The notes beneath the pieces were generated by a model. The model was not told where the DNA came from. It was given only the letters and a program-made list of their open reading frames with translations, and did not search any database. From Psococerastis gibbosa (lineage: Eukaryota > Arthropoda > Insecta > Psocodea > Psocidae), in contig OZ020487.1 in assembly GCA_963971405.1 (NCBI GenBank), forward strand, positions 14,791,344 to 14,855,343: 64,000 bases of DNA. Direction: 5' to 3'. Positions 36,001 to 50,300 of the stretch are shown piece after piece; the stretch's first letter is position 1; the number at the start of each line of letters is the position of its first letter. Both the position numbers and the translations under genes were made by a program.

Positions 36001-39000
36001 GCTACTTTCCGCTGAAGAATGTTACTGTAAGTTGCACTGGGTTTTCCTAAATCAACAGAAACAAAAGAGACTACTACAAAAGGAAAACAGAAAATAAGCG
36101 TAACACATGTACTGTAAAGCACTGACCGGTGTAAAGCCAGCGTTAATCAGCTTGGGTTATTGTATGCGTTATAACAACAAAAGCGTTCATATTTGTTATG
36201 AACTTTTCAGCAATCTTTGTTATTACAAGAAAAAACTACCTAAATTCACACAATTACTAAAATGGATAACTTGCTCATGTTGCTCCTATGAATATGATAC
36301 CTAAATTAAATGAATTAGGTTGGTTGCATTGCAACAGTAGAGTAAAGATAAATTACGACAAAAAATATACATATTATCAATTTACCATTCTAATTAGGCT
36401 TTTAAACATTGGAATGACCAAAGGAATCTACGTACTGTAGCCCTATGTGGAGGCAAGCTTTTAGGACCATATACCTACAACAAACCTTCACTGTATTTCT
36501 TTGGCTATCACAGGGTGTTTAAAAACGTCTAATGGTGTAAAACGAAGTAGAATAATAAATTATAACGCAATAGGGAAGGAAGTTTTGAAGAGATTTCAAG
36601 GTCATGCGGGTCACACCAAAATCTGGTCCTTTTTCATTTTTATTAATTTACAAAAAAAAAATCTGTGATGAGTTTTTAATTTTGGCAGTGATTATTTTCG
36701 TAACAATTATGTCATATTTTTTGTCCAACTTCGATCAGTTTTACGAAGAAACCTAACAATTCAATGTAGTTTTTTAAATAGTTATCTATAACTTGGGCGT
36801 ATTCTTCTTAAAAACTTTCGTTGTGCATTAATTTTATTAAACATTAAATTGTATTACATTTTGAAGTGACCTTGACACTTCCCCTTGTGAGAAGTCCTGT
36901 AAAACCTACAAGTGCCGTTAACTTAATAGTTGTCAACATCTTGCCGATGCAGGTTCTGATAAATTAATAATGCGGTCATGTGCTCAATGGGAGCAAATCC
37001 CGATAGATGGCAGCATACAATTCACCGCTCACAGAGGGATATCCTACTGAATTGAATTGGTAAATACTTGAGTTCTATTTAGGAGAATTCCCACCCAAGG
37101 ATATTTTTGAATTTTAAGGTCCTCTTGCCGGGTGATTCGAAGAAGATTGTAGAAATTGTGACATGGGAGGCGGATCTTGAAATCTTTGGCGGGATGTTGT
37201 CCCATCTAGTCCATATAGAACTCTTGTATGCATCTAACTGACCCTGTCATAGGTGCTATTGAAACAGACCCTGTGCCTTGAGGGCATGGATGAAGAAGCT
37301 CGAAGGGGGAGCAGACTAAGCGACAGACCCAAAAGAGATGCAGATAGTAGAAAGAGGGATGAACTTAAAGAAGACGTGCAACTGAGATGAAAGTGCAACT
37401 AAATTAGATATAGTGCTGGTAGGCTACTTGATGGTTTAGATGAAATTATTGTTAATGCATTATTCCGGTCGCCAAGTGTTTTAAACACCCTGCCAAACTG
37501 CTCGCCATGCCAACTAGACATTTCAAACTGTGCCATGCGGATATAATTCAAGGTCGAACATCTTAAATCCAGATAAGGGCATTTACCTCTGAGAATGACA
37601 GCGGTGACGATGTAAATGTCTATATTTGTGGAACTTCGGCCTACATTAAATATGTCACGCCCAGTCCCTTGGCCTTCTGGCCTACTTTATCTACTGTAAA
37701 TGATATAAATACTCGGCACTATAGTTTGAAGAGACATGATTAAAAAGGAAATGATAGGGGGTGGATGAACAATTGGTGGAGACGATTGTGAGGAGACTGC
37801 AATGGTTCGGACACGTAGAGCGAATAGATAGCAGCGGGTGCGCGAGGAAATGGCTAGTGGAAGAAACACGAAGAAATGGAAGACCAAGGAAGAAGACAGG
37901 AAGATACACATGAGCCAGATTGAGAAGATGTGACTGGTACCTGAAGAAGTGTTGAATAATCAGAAGTGGATCATGGTCAGGACATGTAGAGTAGTGGTAC
38001 AGACTCCGACTTTCAGCCAAAAGGTTGTCGGTTCGATTCCAACACTTGCTACATTTTCTGATCATTTCTGGAGTGTAGGAGAGGGCTTTATAGCCCTAAC
38101 TCCGCTAGGTTGGCTTAGTAATAGAACAAAAAGTTAATATTTATTTATAAGTGAGAGACAGGAGGGAGAGGGCGGAGGCTCACATATCACACCCGGGCAT
38201 ATGGAACTAATTATTGACCATGATGACCACTATAGTTTGAAACAAAGCCAACAAGACATTACTATTAACCGTCTGGTCAAGCTTGGCTAAACAGGTTATT
38301 TTTATTAACGAGATTGGTTGTATTAGACTGCCAACTAATCCGGATTATAATAAGGGTTTCACTCTGTCCACTTCTTTCACCTATCAGTTGCCCCAGTCAT
38401 TCCTCCTAAGACCAGGTCTCACCAATGCTTGCAAAGTATCGATAAGGAATACTGAACGGCACCGCTATGCATTGTTAGATGGCTGTGCCGGCCTGTATTC
38501 CGTACAAATATTGTTCAAGGGATGATGGGACCGGGTCTATGGGGTACCCACAGAACTACACCCCTTCGCCTATACAACTGATTGCAGTCGTTTATAAATA
38601 TACAACTTCAACCCATAACCAGTGTTTCCCTTATAATAAGTTGCATTCCCTTGTTGCCCATGCAATTATTATTCTTCCCCTTCTTTTTCCTCTTCCCTTT
38701 TAATGCCGCGAACCCATTTCTTAAATTCGACCCATTATTGAATTATAAAGAGTTAATACGTTTGTTACTGTTTATTATAAAGGCTTCCTCAATCTATCTA
38801 TCAAATCGTAAGATAATGCTCTGTAACATGATAAATTAAAAAATTAATTAAGACAGCTTCCTTTCTTATTGAACACTTCATCGTCACCATTGTCACAATC
38901 AGAGATAATAATTGTACAGACAGTACTTCAACTACAATTTCTAAAGAAAAGAGAGTACCTATCTCTATACTAAAGGATCCATACGACAACTTAACATAAG

Positions 39001-42000
39001 CTAGTCAAATGACGGAGATAATGGAATTGTTACAAGGCTGAACCTGACATACCGAATGAATAGTGATTGTACAGCAACTCTGGAGGATGTTTGTCGTCCA
39101 GATCAGCGCTGGAGATGCCCAACGGGTCCAGGTCGGCAATATGGTGGCCCCGAATCTGCGAGTCCAAAATACAACCACTAACCACTAGCCACAACATTCT
39201 ACTGTACAACAGAGTCAAAATTAGTCACTTTCTATTAGAAATACATTAATATAATCATAAAAGAAAAAAATTGGAAACTAAAGGAAATAAAAAATTAATA
39301 ATAGCCTTAAGAAATTATTGAAGAATAGAAACAGTACAGAAAACAAATGTAAAAAAACAGTACTCGTCGAAAAAAATTAAAAATACCTACAGGAAAGTAA
39401 AAAAAAAAATACTCTAGACATGGGGACGACTACACAAAAAGTTATTGACTCAATACCCCTTTCCTGGTTAACCTTCACTTAAAAGCAAAAACATTGATTG
39501 TTAACATATCAAAATGATGACAAGGAGAAGAAGGTAGTCACGAATCTGCTACTGAAGACAAAATATTTGTTAGTATTATACACAAATAAATGAATGATAA
39601 AAATCTACTCTGGATGGATAAAGCACAGGATATACTTGTAGTACTAAGTCTACGTTACAAAAACGTAGCACACACCTTTAAATATAAATCATGGACATTC
39701 GTTGAGTAGACAGTACTAGTACATATTACGATAATAGGGTAATAGTGAAACATTGGTATAAATGCGACAAGAGTACATATAATTCAATAAAATGTCCATA
39801 GAAAAAAACAATGCCTTCAGTCATCTGCCGAAACACAAAGTGATACCTCATAATAGATATAACGGTTTTTATTCATTTTATGTCACCAGTTAACTATTTT
39901 TTAAGTATTACTTCAAAATGTTTTGTAAACAAGAAATTATCGTAATGTTTGGACGAAATTAATTAATTGCTCGTTCCACAGCCACAAAGATACAAAAGGG
40001 AACAGATGAAAAAAAATCGTAAAAAATACGAGTTTTCTGTGAAAGCTGTCTATTTCCCCTACAGATTTACAACTGTTCTACAAAATGGGTTTAAGGCTCT
40101 TTGTCCCATTTTTCTAAGGTAATAATATTTCAGTTCAGAAAATATAAACTTCCTGCGGTAACTTGTATTTTGTATAAGTTTTTTATCTGTCCACTTTGTT
40201 ATCTTTGTATCTGTGGAATGAGCAATAAATTAGTTTCGTCATAAAACCAGCAAAATTTCTTGTTTACAAAACATTTTGAACACTCAGCCTTAAGTAATGA
40301 ATAAATAACCATTTATTTGCAAACAGACCGAAAGTCCAATAAAATGCAAATCCCAAATCAAAACTGTGCTTTCCTTAGAATAAAATCTGAACAATTTAAG
40401 GGCTTAGGAGACAATCGAACAAACACCCTCGCAGCCCGAATTTGAAAAATATCCCATTTCACAGGAAATAAACAAATGAAACGACATAAAATATAAGAAA
40501 TAATCCTCATAATTTTGATAAATAGCATGTATTACTAACCCGAATTAGCCACACATTCTCAATGTCCGTTAAGATATACAAATGCACATCTTTTACTGGT
40601 GTCTCTAAATCGGTGTCAGTAACGGCCACATAATACACATGAAACTGTAGAGGAACATTTCTTATCATTTATGGCACAACAATCGATAATTGCTGCGAAA
40701 GTTTATTTTTTACACTCAGGTTGTCTTCTAACTAAATAAAAGTAATAGGATCTTTTAATATTTTGGCAGGTAACGCAGACATTCAAATGAAGAACACTGA
40801 CTGGAACCCAATTTTAGCATAAGCCATAGGGCATGCAGGAATAAAATTATTCTGGCCCATTTTTGGTAACCAAAGCCCCATAATGATCTATCTTTGTTAT
40901 TATTTAATGTTTTTTTTATGGGTGTAATTATATACTGGCTCATTGAACCTAGTCCTGCCAACGACCACATGGATTTTTGGACATTATTGGTGTTGTTTCC
41001 ACAAGAATCTCGTCCTCGATGTCAACCTACACCGGCTACAAGCGACAATGGACATGCTGAGATAAGCTTACCATTGACACAATGTAAAGCCGTAAGCGTG
41101 ACTGAGCCAAGTTCGGGTACGAGTCATGGTTTATCTAACAATATTGTGCTGTATTTCGGCTGCAATGTCACGGCAAATACGTGATAGATAACTGAACATC
41201 AGCTGGAGTAGCCTAATCTATAATTTAAGCGTTGTCATGTGAAAATGCACGTCGTTTATACCGGGCACTGGGTAACGCGGTAAATTTAGGATTACTGTCA
41301 ACGGGCAGCAAAAATTCGAACTACGGAAAGCCATCCACCAGGGACTAGGTTTCTTTTCTAATTTTGGGGAACTGTTTTCCACCCGTTGGAAAGAAAGAGA
41401 GATAGAAAGAGACCTGCGGAAGATGACGAAGGAAGACAAAGAACCGGGGGGACAAAGCTCACCCCGGGCTGCAGTCCTGATAAAAATGGGTTAAGGTTTT
41501 GCGTATGAGCCTTGTATATGTTTTAGCCTTTTAAGTTTCAAAGAGTTGTGGCCTATCGTGCCCACTGCTGTGTAAATTTACTCCCTCCTTAGGCGCCCAT
41601 TCCATTGACCGGCTAGGGCTATTTCCAAAAACAGTGACGTGGTAGCAGACATTGAAGACTTAGGTTGCGTTTCCACCGATCTCGCATTGCAGAATGCAAA
41701 TGACATTGACGGAAATTAGACGTTTTCTTTTTATAGAAATCTATTAAAATGTTTGTACTTAACATATCCCATGACGCCATTTTTTAATTTTAGTTTGTTT
41801 GTTTGTGATTTTACTGTATGATCATTGACCAATTTTAACTATGGCATAGAAGAAAATAAACATTTCCGTCAATTCTGCAATGCGAGGTCGGTGGAAACGC
41901 CACCTAAGTCTTGAATGTCTGCTACCACGTCACCGTTTTTGGAAATAGCCCTAGCCGGTCAATGGAATGGGCACCTTATTAGGAATTCGATCCTTTTAAG

Positions 42001-44322
42001 GTTTGCTCAGTTATTTGAACTAAGTCCTATTTTGCATCGGCATGGCCCGGGTGTGCCTTACCATAGCGGAGTCATTCAACAGCCGTCTCACTCAATAGCC
42101 AACTTATCAAACTAGCAAGTGTTTTGCTTTCTAACAGGTTTAGACCACCTCTAGCATGTACACAGTTATTGGCTTGGACTTTGAGAAATGGGGTGCATAG
42201 CATTTAAATGCTGGACATTAATTTGTTCAACAAAAAGTGTCGTTTCCACAAGGGACTTAATATCAACTTCCATGTTACAACATGGAATCATTGTCAAGAA
42301 TGGTTGCTGTTTTGCTGCTATAGAGCGAAATTTAACCCTGTTTTGACTTCTGCTACATGGCAACGAACCATTCTCAATTATGATTGGCTGTCTTATTTAG
42401 TAATTAACCTAGTAGGCGGATCACTGGATATACTTTGAAACCACCCGTAGAAGACATCAAATATAAAGAAATTTTTAATACCAAGTTGTGTAGGTAATTA
42501 ATTTTAATTGATGTTGCTTTTAATTTTTTAAGTGCTATAAAAAAGTAACCTAAATGAGTAATTTATCACTGTTATTAGCGTTCAAATCAGTGTTCTACAA
42601 ATGTATTAGAGACAAGTGGTGAGCACACAATCTTACCTCTTGAAGTTAGCAACTTCTCCACGATTTGCACTAGTACTACTTATGTTATTTGGCAAATAAG
42701 ATCTTCTGAACCTCCCACATATAAAATCAATCACTCAGAATTTATATGGGTACAGATCCTGGCTTTATGCATCAGTTATATTAGTCACACTCGTACTATC
42801 TGTCTTAGTAACACAAAAATTGATTAACACTTACCCAAATGGCAATTAACTTCCACTAATGGCGTCCCTCATCATTTCACTCATATAACAACAAAAATTA
42901 CAGAAATACGTGTTTACGGTGAAACAAGACCACTCCAGCATAGTTCCAAACGCGTTACATTAGTGCTGAAAATTGCGAATCTACAAGCATCTACCAGGCA
43001 AAAAAATAAAAAATAGCATAGCAGTCAAATTAAAAACAAAAACAAAAATGATCCCACATTTTGGATATGAAAAAAAAAACGTTGTCTAGATTTGCTAAGA
43101 GATTTACTAAATGTGCAACATTCACATTCCTTGAAAGGGAAATGACAAATTACAAAATGTGGGAGTAGACACTTCACTTTTGGCCAAATTACTGTTTAAG
43201 CTTAGGTAATGAAAGCAGTATACTATGTTCACGGTGATAGGTAGTATTTAGAAAATGTGTCCGCATTTATGCCTCATTCGTTCCCCCCACGCCACCCCCA
43301 ACTTGTGTTTTTCTTATGTAACAGATAGTCACATACAGTAAGTATTTTTTTTTTTTTGTGAGAAAAATGAATTAAAAATGACAGGATTGTATTTTAAAGA
43401 GAGATTCTATCAATTTTACTTTTAGCTGGTTCTGCAGCCTGATAATGGCGATTATAATACCGGGGTTAATATAATACCATGTCACGTGATGGTATTAATT
43501 CAACTGTTTAAAATAAATGAACAGCAAATTCAGAATTTTTAAATTGGCAATACTGAAGAACTGAGCTGACGCGACGATGCCGTAGCCAATATTAATAGCC
43601 AAAATAATCACATTCCGCCCTAGAAATAAACAAGTTTTATTTTTGATTTAATATATCAAGGATTATAAATAGTTTGTCGAAATCTAAGGAAGAAAAAATG
43701 AAGAAAATATAGCCGAAGATCATTTAAATAGACACAATTAGAATTTTCCGCGCTTAGCACTCTTGCGACCGACGATTACCAACATCAAATATTTAAAAAA
43801 TCTGAAATTTGCAGTTCATTTATTTGAGTTAAATTAATGCCATCACGTGACATGGTATTATATTAACCCCGGTATTAAAATCGCCATGATCAGGCTGCTG
43901 CTACATAATGTCATATATGTACATACAGTCGCCACGAAAAAAGTGACACATTTGTCAACAGATAAGAAAATTAAAATATGGCACTGAAAAACGTGTGCGT
44001 GAGTTTCCAATTTTTGCAAAGCCTTAATCGATGCACAAATTATCACAGTATTCGAACTGCATCATTATCTCGATAAAATGATAATAATTTAAGAATCATT
44101 ATGGCCACTACACAATGTCGCATTATTGCCTGGGGAGATAATGATCAATGATTCTGACAACCAATTCTTTCTCAACTTGTTTCGCAGAGAAAGGCGGTTC
44201 TCATAATACAACAGGATGAAATATGTGATGCATTAAAATATAAATATGATGGGCTGAGGCAGAGTTTACAAAATATTAATTATAAACCACTTGGAGTCCA
44301 AGTCATTTTGTCCAAGTCATAT

Positions 44323-44377
<55 letters not shown>

Positions 44378-47300
44378 TCTCAAAATTCAATTAATACAAG
44401 ATAGGTAAAATGTCCTTTATCTCGTTTTTAGTAATAATAACGTCAGGTGAGAAAATGTCAATTTATTGTGAAAGCTTGCATTTTTTAAATCAATTTTTCT
44501 TGCGTCCATTTTCATTTCTTTGCAGCTGTGTGACGAGGAATTAACCAATTAAGTCAAAATGACTGTTCTCAAGCTATTTACAAAATATTTTGAAATCCCT
44601 GCCTTAAGTTAACAACTGAAGCATAGCCTACCGTTTGGGAGAAAATTCTCAGCTACATCTATTTTACGCCACTTGAGTCATGGCACGTAAAATCAACTAG
44701 CCCAGATCCTATGCAAAAGTTGTAAGCCGCCACAAATTGTTGCAAAAATAGTTGTCTAATAATTAATAACTCTTGGCATAAATAAGTTCGGGCTGTAAAG
44801 TTTTCTCTTGGACTGAAGTAATACCTATATTCCCATTGGCATTGTTTGCCACTTTAAGTCACAGAAGCAACCTCATAATTATAAGGCCAATTTTAAATAA
44901 GCCTTCATTAAATTGTACCAAGTAGTAACCTAAGAAAAATGGACCGGGCCGAAAATACATTGAAAAGTCTAAAAATCGATGGGACCAGACCCCCTTGGTC
45001 TTCGGTCTGTGGACCGTACACGACCGTCTATTACTAATAGCAAGTATGGAATCCAAAAGAAAATTCTTTCATTTCAATTGAGAGTGACAACTGACCTGAT
45101 ACAGCTATTATGTAATTCATGTTGTAGCTGAAATGTATGGTTTTGAAATTTGGGAAACTAACATTGATACTAAAGGAAGTACAAAGACATTATCAGGAAC
45201 GACTATCGACTTCAATGGCAAGGTGGTAGCGTGCTTGTACACGTACTTGTGTAGCCATGCGATCGGAGACGTGTCGTAACTCAACACGGGTACTAACTTA
45301 CAGAGGCGACTGAAGAGGTCAATCGGATACATTCATTAAATTGCTTGTATGCGATTAACATTTTAAGAAAAAAAAAAAAAAAAAACCAATGCATGCCTTA
45401 AGGATGACAGGTTACCTCAACACAACACCACCAGATAGGTTCAATTTTTGCAACAATCAGCAACTCAAAACAACATCAACATGGACTTTGCTAATTATAT
45501 CTAAATATCATAAGCTATGCTAAACTAGCTTAATAGGGAAGGGGATGATTGTTACCGAAACGATGACCATGAAATATGGAATTCAAAACAAACTCTTCGC
45601 GAGTGGTAAAGTTCTCGTGCCAGTAAGCAACAGCAATGCCCAGGGGATCCAAATTAGAAACAGCGTGCCCTCGGACCTTGGGAAAATTAAAAACCTGTTG
45701 TTAGTATTCGAAAATATTAGTAGTAATGGCGATAATTCACCACATGTTCTGTGATAGTTGAGGTGTAGTAGGTTTGAGAGACGTCTTATTTACCCAGATG
45801 CACTTTTAATTTACGCTTTTTTATTTAGCTTCAAGAATGTGTCTGGGTAGTAGTAGTAGTATGGTTTGACACAGTCCCAGGCCACGGTGTGGGCCCATAG
45901 GACTCCAGTGGACCTCCTGATTATAGTGGATTCCGAACCACTTGGGAAACACAGTCAAGTCACACGATTAGTTCGGAGGTGACCAGGACAAGTCCTACCA
46001 TGTTTCCCTACCGGCACTGTGCACACGACCAATTTATCTGCAGCTTTGAACCTGCTCTGGTCCGCTAGATTCAACTTGGTATGGCGGCCGGCATGTGTCT
46101 GGGTAAGAGAGTTAAATGTGATGTCTGTTCTGTTTACATGTATTTAGTAGCATTTAATTTCTCTGCGGCAAAGACCATTATTGCAGACCAGGGGTACTTG
46201 GGACCTGACGTCGTTCGCTTATTTTTGTTAAGAAGTAGTTTGGAAGTAGGTGACACTCACTATGGAAGTAGGAATCTACTGATTATTCCCCACTCGATCA
46301 ATTAATACAAGAAACCTAATTCCGCAGCGAGTACCAACCACCCGCAGTCTTCTTAATGAATAATAAGCAAATGACATAGTATCGTTAATATTTAGGTACA
46401 CAACAGTGATAAAAGCATAACAAGGTGGAGTTAGTAGATGTTATGGAAGTAAAGGCGGAGATTTCCAAACATGTTTTTTTTTTTTTTTTTTTGTAAACAA
46501 GGGAGGCCTCGGTAATTTTGACTGAATTATTGTATATACTGTATATAATTTCTATTACTGTATAAAAAACAAAAAATGGATTTAACTGATTTTATAGAAT
46601 ATTCGCAAATTAGTCGGGTAAATAGTATTATTATTTAGAAAGTTTTTTTTTTAAACCTGACTTTTTCCTAAAACCATTTTCAAATCTTTGAGGCTGCGGA
46701 ACGAGGAATTGATTAATCTTCTGGAGTTACAACTTATCGATTGGTTTGCAGCGAATGTTTCAATCTCCTTCTCGACTCTTGTCAATTTTGTGTGGTCCTT
46801 TTTATTACAAGGTACTGCAATTAATTAATTTTGTCAAAAAGCCGGGGCATCCCATAATATTGACTTTAACGAAAACGCCAATATTAGGAACTGATGGTGA
46901 CAGCATTTTTAAGTTTAAAAAGGAAGCAGAATTGACATTTGAACAGCTACGATAACTTTTCGAGTTCAGCTAAGCAATGACGCTTTCCTATATTTAAGAA
47001 AAAACCTTGGTCTGTTCTCTATACCTACTGGTTAATAAATTTAGACTTTGCATTAGACTTGAAATATGGCCAAAAGTAAAGTGTCCGGGAGGAAAAATAG
47101 CGGGGTTTACCGAGCATATGATCGCGGACTACAATCTTGGAGGGGGAGTCGCCTCGTTTTTCGTATGCGCTGTGCAAGTCTGCGTATACAATGCCCAGCG
47201 GGTCCAAATCTGAGACAAGATGGCCGCGAGCCTTTCCAGAACAAAATCATCCGTATATTACAATCCAGATTTTTATATTATTTGATGTACTGTTCTTGAG

Positions 47301-50300
47301 GACGTCACCACTAAGATGGGTAGTTTGATTTTTGGGGAGCTTATTTACATTTTCCAGCTCCCCTTACTTAGGCATGGCGCTACTCGCTAGTAGGGGTATG
47401 CCTCGTAGTGGAAATTATTGACGATATTCTTATGATGACAATATATGGTTTGGTATCGTATAAACCTACTGCAAATACCTATAATCGCAAAACATGATGT
47501 TTCCTAAAGTTTAAGGTGTTGCAACCGGTTTAAAATACTAAATTTCGAGTTCAACCATTTAAAGAAATCACCATTGGAATAGATCAAGATGCAGTGCCGT
47601 ATACATAGAATATTGGGGGCCGCAAGAGCTCTAGCTATCAACTTCTTGAAGCGTGCAGAGGCCCGAGACGACGTTGAATTCTACGAACCACTCTCTGTTG
47701 ACCCCATCATTTATTAAATCTGGCAAATTATGCATCACAACAACTCACATTATTAATTTCATCTTAAATTCCCCCCCCCCCTCCCCCTTATATACGCCAC
47801 TGTCTAGATCTACTGATCTATGACCAATTGCAATAATCCAATAATAATAACTTCATTGAAAACATCATGTCTTACGTTTGAGTTGACAACTACAGATCCA
47901 TGACCTCAAGGCTGCATGCTATTGGATTAGTCTACCACAGAGAAAATATTACCCAATTAAACTAATGATTACCCAATGATTTCATGATTGAACGGATCAA
48001 ATGCAATACCGATCTCCCAACAATAATACTACCAGTCATTTTCCGGTCACCAAGAAAATCCAGACGCGCGACAACGCGCCTACCCCACCCAAAGCGAATA
48101 TGTTTACAAGAGTTCAAACTAGATACAACCAGAATTAAAACGGTTCTCAACTAGACAGTGTTCGCCGTAATGCTTTCAAATAAGAAAATGCTTGCGGCAT
48201 TGTGGGTTATTGAAGTCTCTGCCTACATGTAAAGCCGGCATTTTGCATTTCAATACGAAAGAGGTGCAATTTAAGAGGATATGGAGCCTAGATATTGGTC
48301 ACTCCCTTGATCACGAAAAAATCAGACGGTTTATATTTTGTATTTAATAAACTACGTAAGATATAAATATTTGGCCTATGGTAGTTGTAGAGGACTACTT
48401 CATACACAATATCATAGGATAGTTTTACTTTATGGTGATATTTCTCCACTAACTTTAAAATGCGTAAAATTTTAGTTCTCCGTTAAATTCATTAAATAAC
48501 ACCAAAAAATAAAAATATGTGTGATATTGCATATCGTGTATAAAGTAGTCATAGATCAACTTACACAGACTAAATCTTTAAAATAATAACCATAATCCAT
48601 GGGTGATCATCATCTTAAATGACTGCATTACTCTAGATTTCTTGATATATCACTAAAATATCAGTACTGTAATAATTGAAGACCGTTTTCAACAAACTCT
48701 ACTGTACACTCGACCAACACCCCCAACGAAGCCCTTTGAAAACCCAACGTATACAGCATACGACCGTATATAACAGTCAGCGTTAGTGCTGCTAAGTCAT
48801 AGTTTGCCTAAAATTACAGTAGGAGTACTGTACATAGACTACTACATGTATTACGGGATTCGCTATGTGATTCAGCATGCTAAATGTTAAAAAATTTAAA
48901 TTTGGAAATGTAAACATCGTGAAGATACCTTGTGCTAAAATTAAATATCGACAAATTATTTTTCATAAAATATAAGAAAACATTAAATAATTAAAAACTA
49001 CCCGCTTACACAAAATAACCGCTACCGTAATAAACAAATTAAAAAATACAATAAATAGAAAATGGCCGCGGCCGCTAGGCTGTCAACCCAAATTTACGAT
49101 TTCAGAAATTTACAATGGAGTTACATTTACATTTCCGTGCCATGTTCCATTGTTTTCATTTACGATCGGGAATCGGATTCTCGATTTAACAAATTTAACA
49201 CGGTTTAGCATGCTAAATACCTGATAGTGAATTCCCTTAATATACATCATATATTTACATGTCACAAGCTAGGAGATCATTAAACTCTCCTGATCAAGAA
49301 ATAGTGCATGAGAACTTAAGTTTTGTCGTAGCACATGATCTTTCTGGAGGAGAAAGCAACCACGGTAATAGTTTCATGAAGGATTTCATTAGATTTATTG
49401 AATCTCTCCTTCCAAAGCAATAAAAAAAATTGAAAAGTGAAAAATATGAGCACCAAATGTGCATTACTTTAAACGTAAAATACAGTATAAAAATATAAAA
49501 AAATAGACAAAGGGCTTCGTATTTTTTCGAGAAAAAAAGGAAAGAATAAGAAGATATATTTCCCAATGACCGAGAGTATAGAAGCCAGACTTCTTACTTT
49601 CAATGTTGATCATGTAGTTTCGGACCACTGCCGGATCCGGCTGGCCCTGTCGGTTGTAAAATAGAGAGCCATTCCCGAAATTTATTTGCATCGGATCCAG
49701 GTCGCTTACTAGGTGCCCCCGACTCTTTAGGGAAACACACAACCCGGTTACTCTCATAATAATAGTAGAAGTACTTAGTAGTGGTAGTAGTATAGAATGT
49801 CGATCAAATTTTTTTTTAATAGCACCTGGAGGCCTAGGATAATTTGGCATTTGAGCTCAAGCTACAGGCTTCCCTCAATTGTATATGGTGCCTCTACATC
49901 TGACATTCTGAAGGTGCTAAGAAGAAGCATACAGAAGAAATTGGCCACCCCTGGATCAAAATCTATTTTATTTTATTTAATACGTAAGTTACAATGATTT
50001 GGTCCCAAGACTATTACACAGAACTACGAACTAAGAACTCGTATAATGAATTATTTCAGTTTTGGTGCAGTGATTATTCCATTATGATTATTCTCATAGA
50101 GGACCGACATTTACCGAATTATCAAATTCATGGGAAAATTATAACAATAAAAATTAAAAAGACCTTATCTTATAATAAATAAAATATAAATAAATAACAG
50201 ATTTAAATGGATTATCTAGGGGTGGGCAAAATCAACGGTCGGCTTCCTAAACCAACAAACTTGGTTGCATTTTACCCATTTAGTCACACACAACAATCGA

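Noticed and set aside
43434-43898. Regulatory CACGTG (E-box) sites in the 43.4-kb element
   Set aside because: The CACGTG-containing blocks are the element's own inverted repeat, so there is no evidence of a host regulatory role.
46081-46305. Plus-strand 74-codon frame between OGDH exons 3b and 3c
   Set aside because: Begins in the SINE-like insert and has no recognisable domain.
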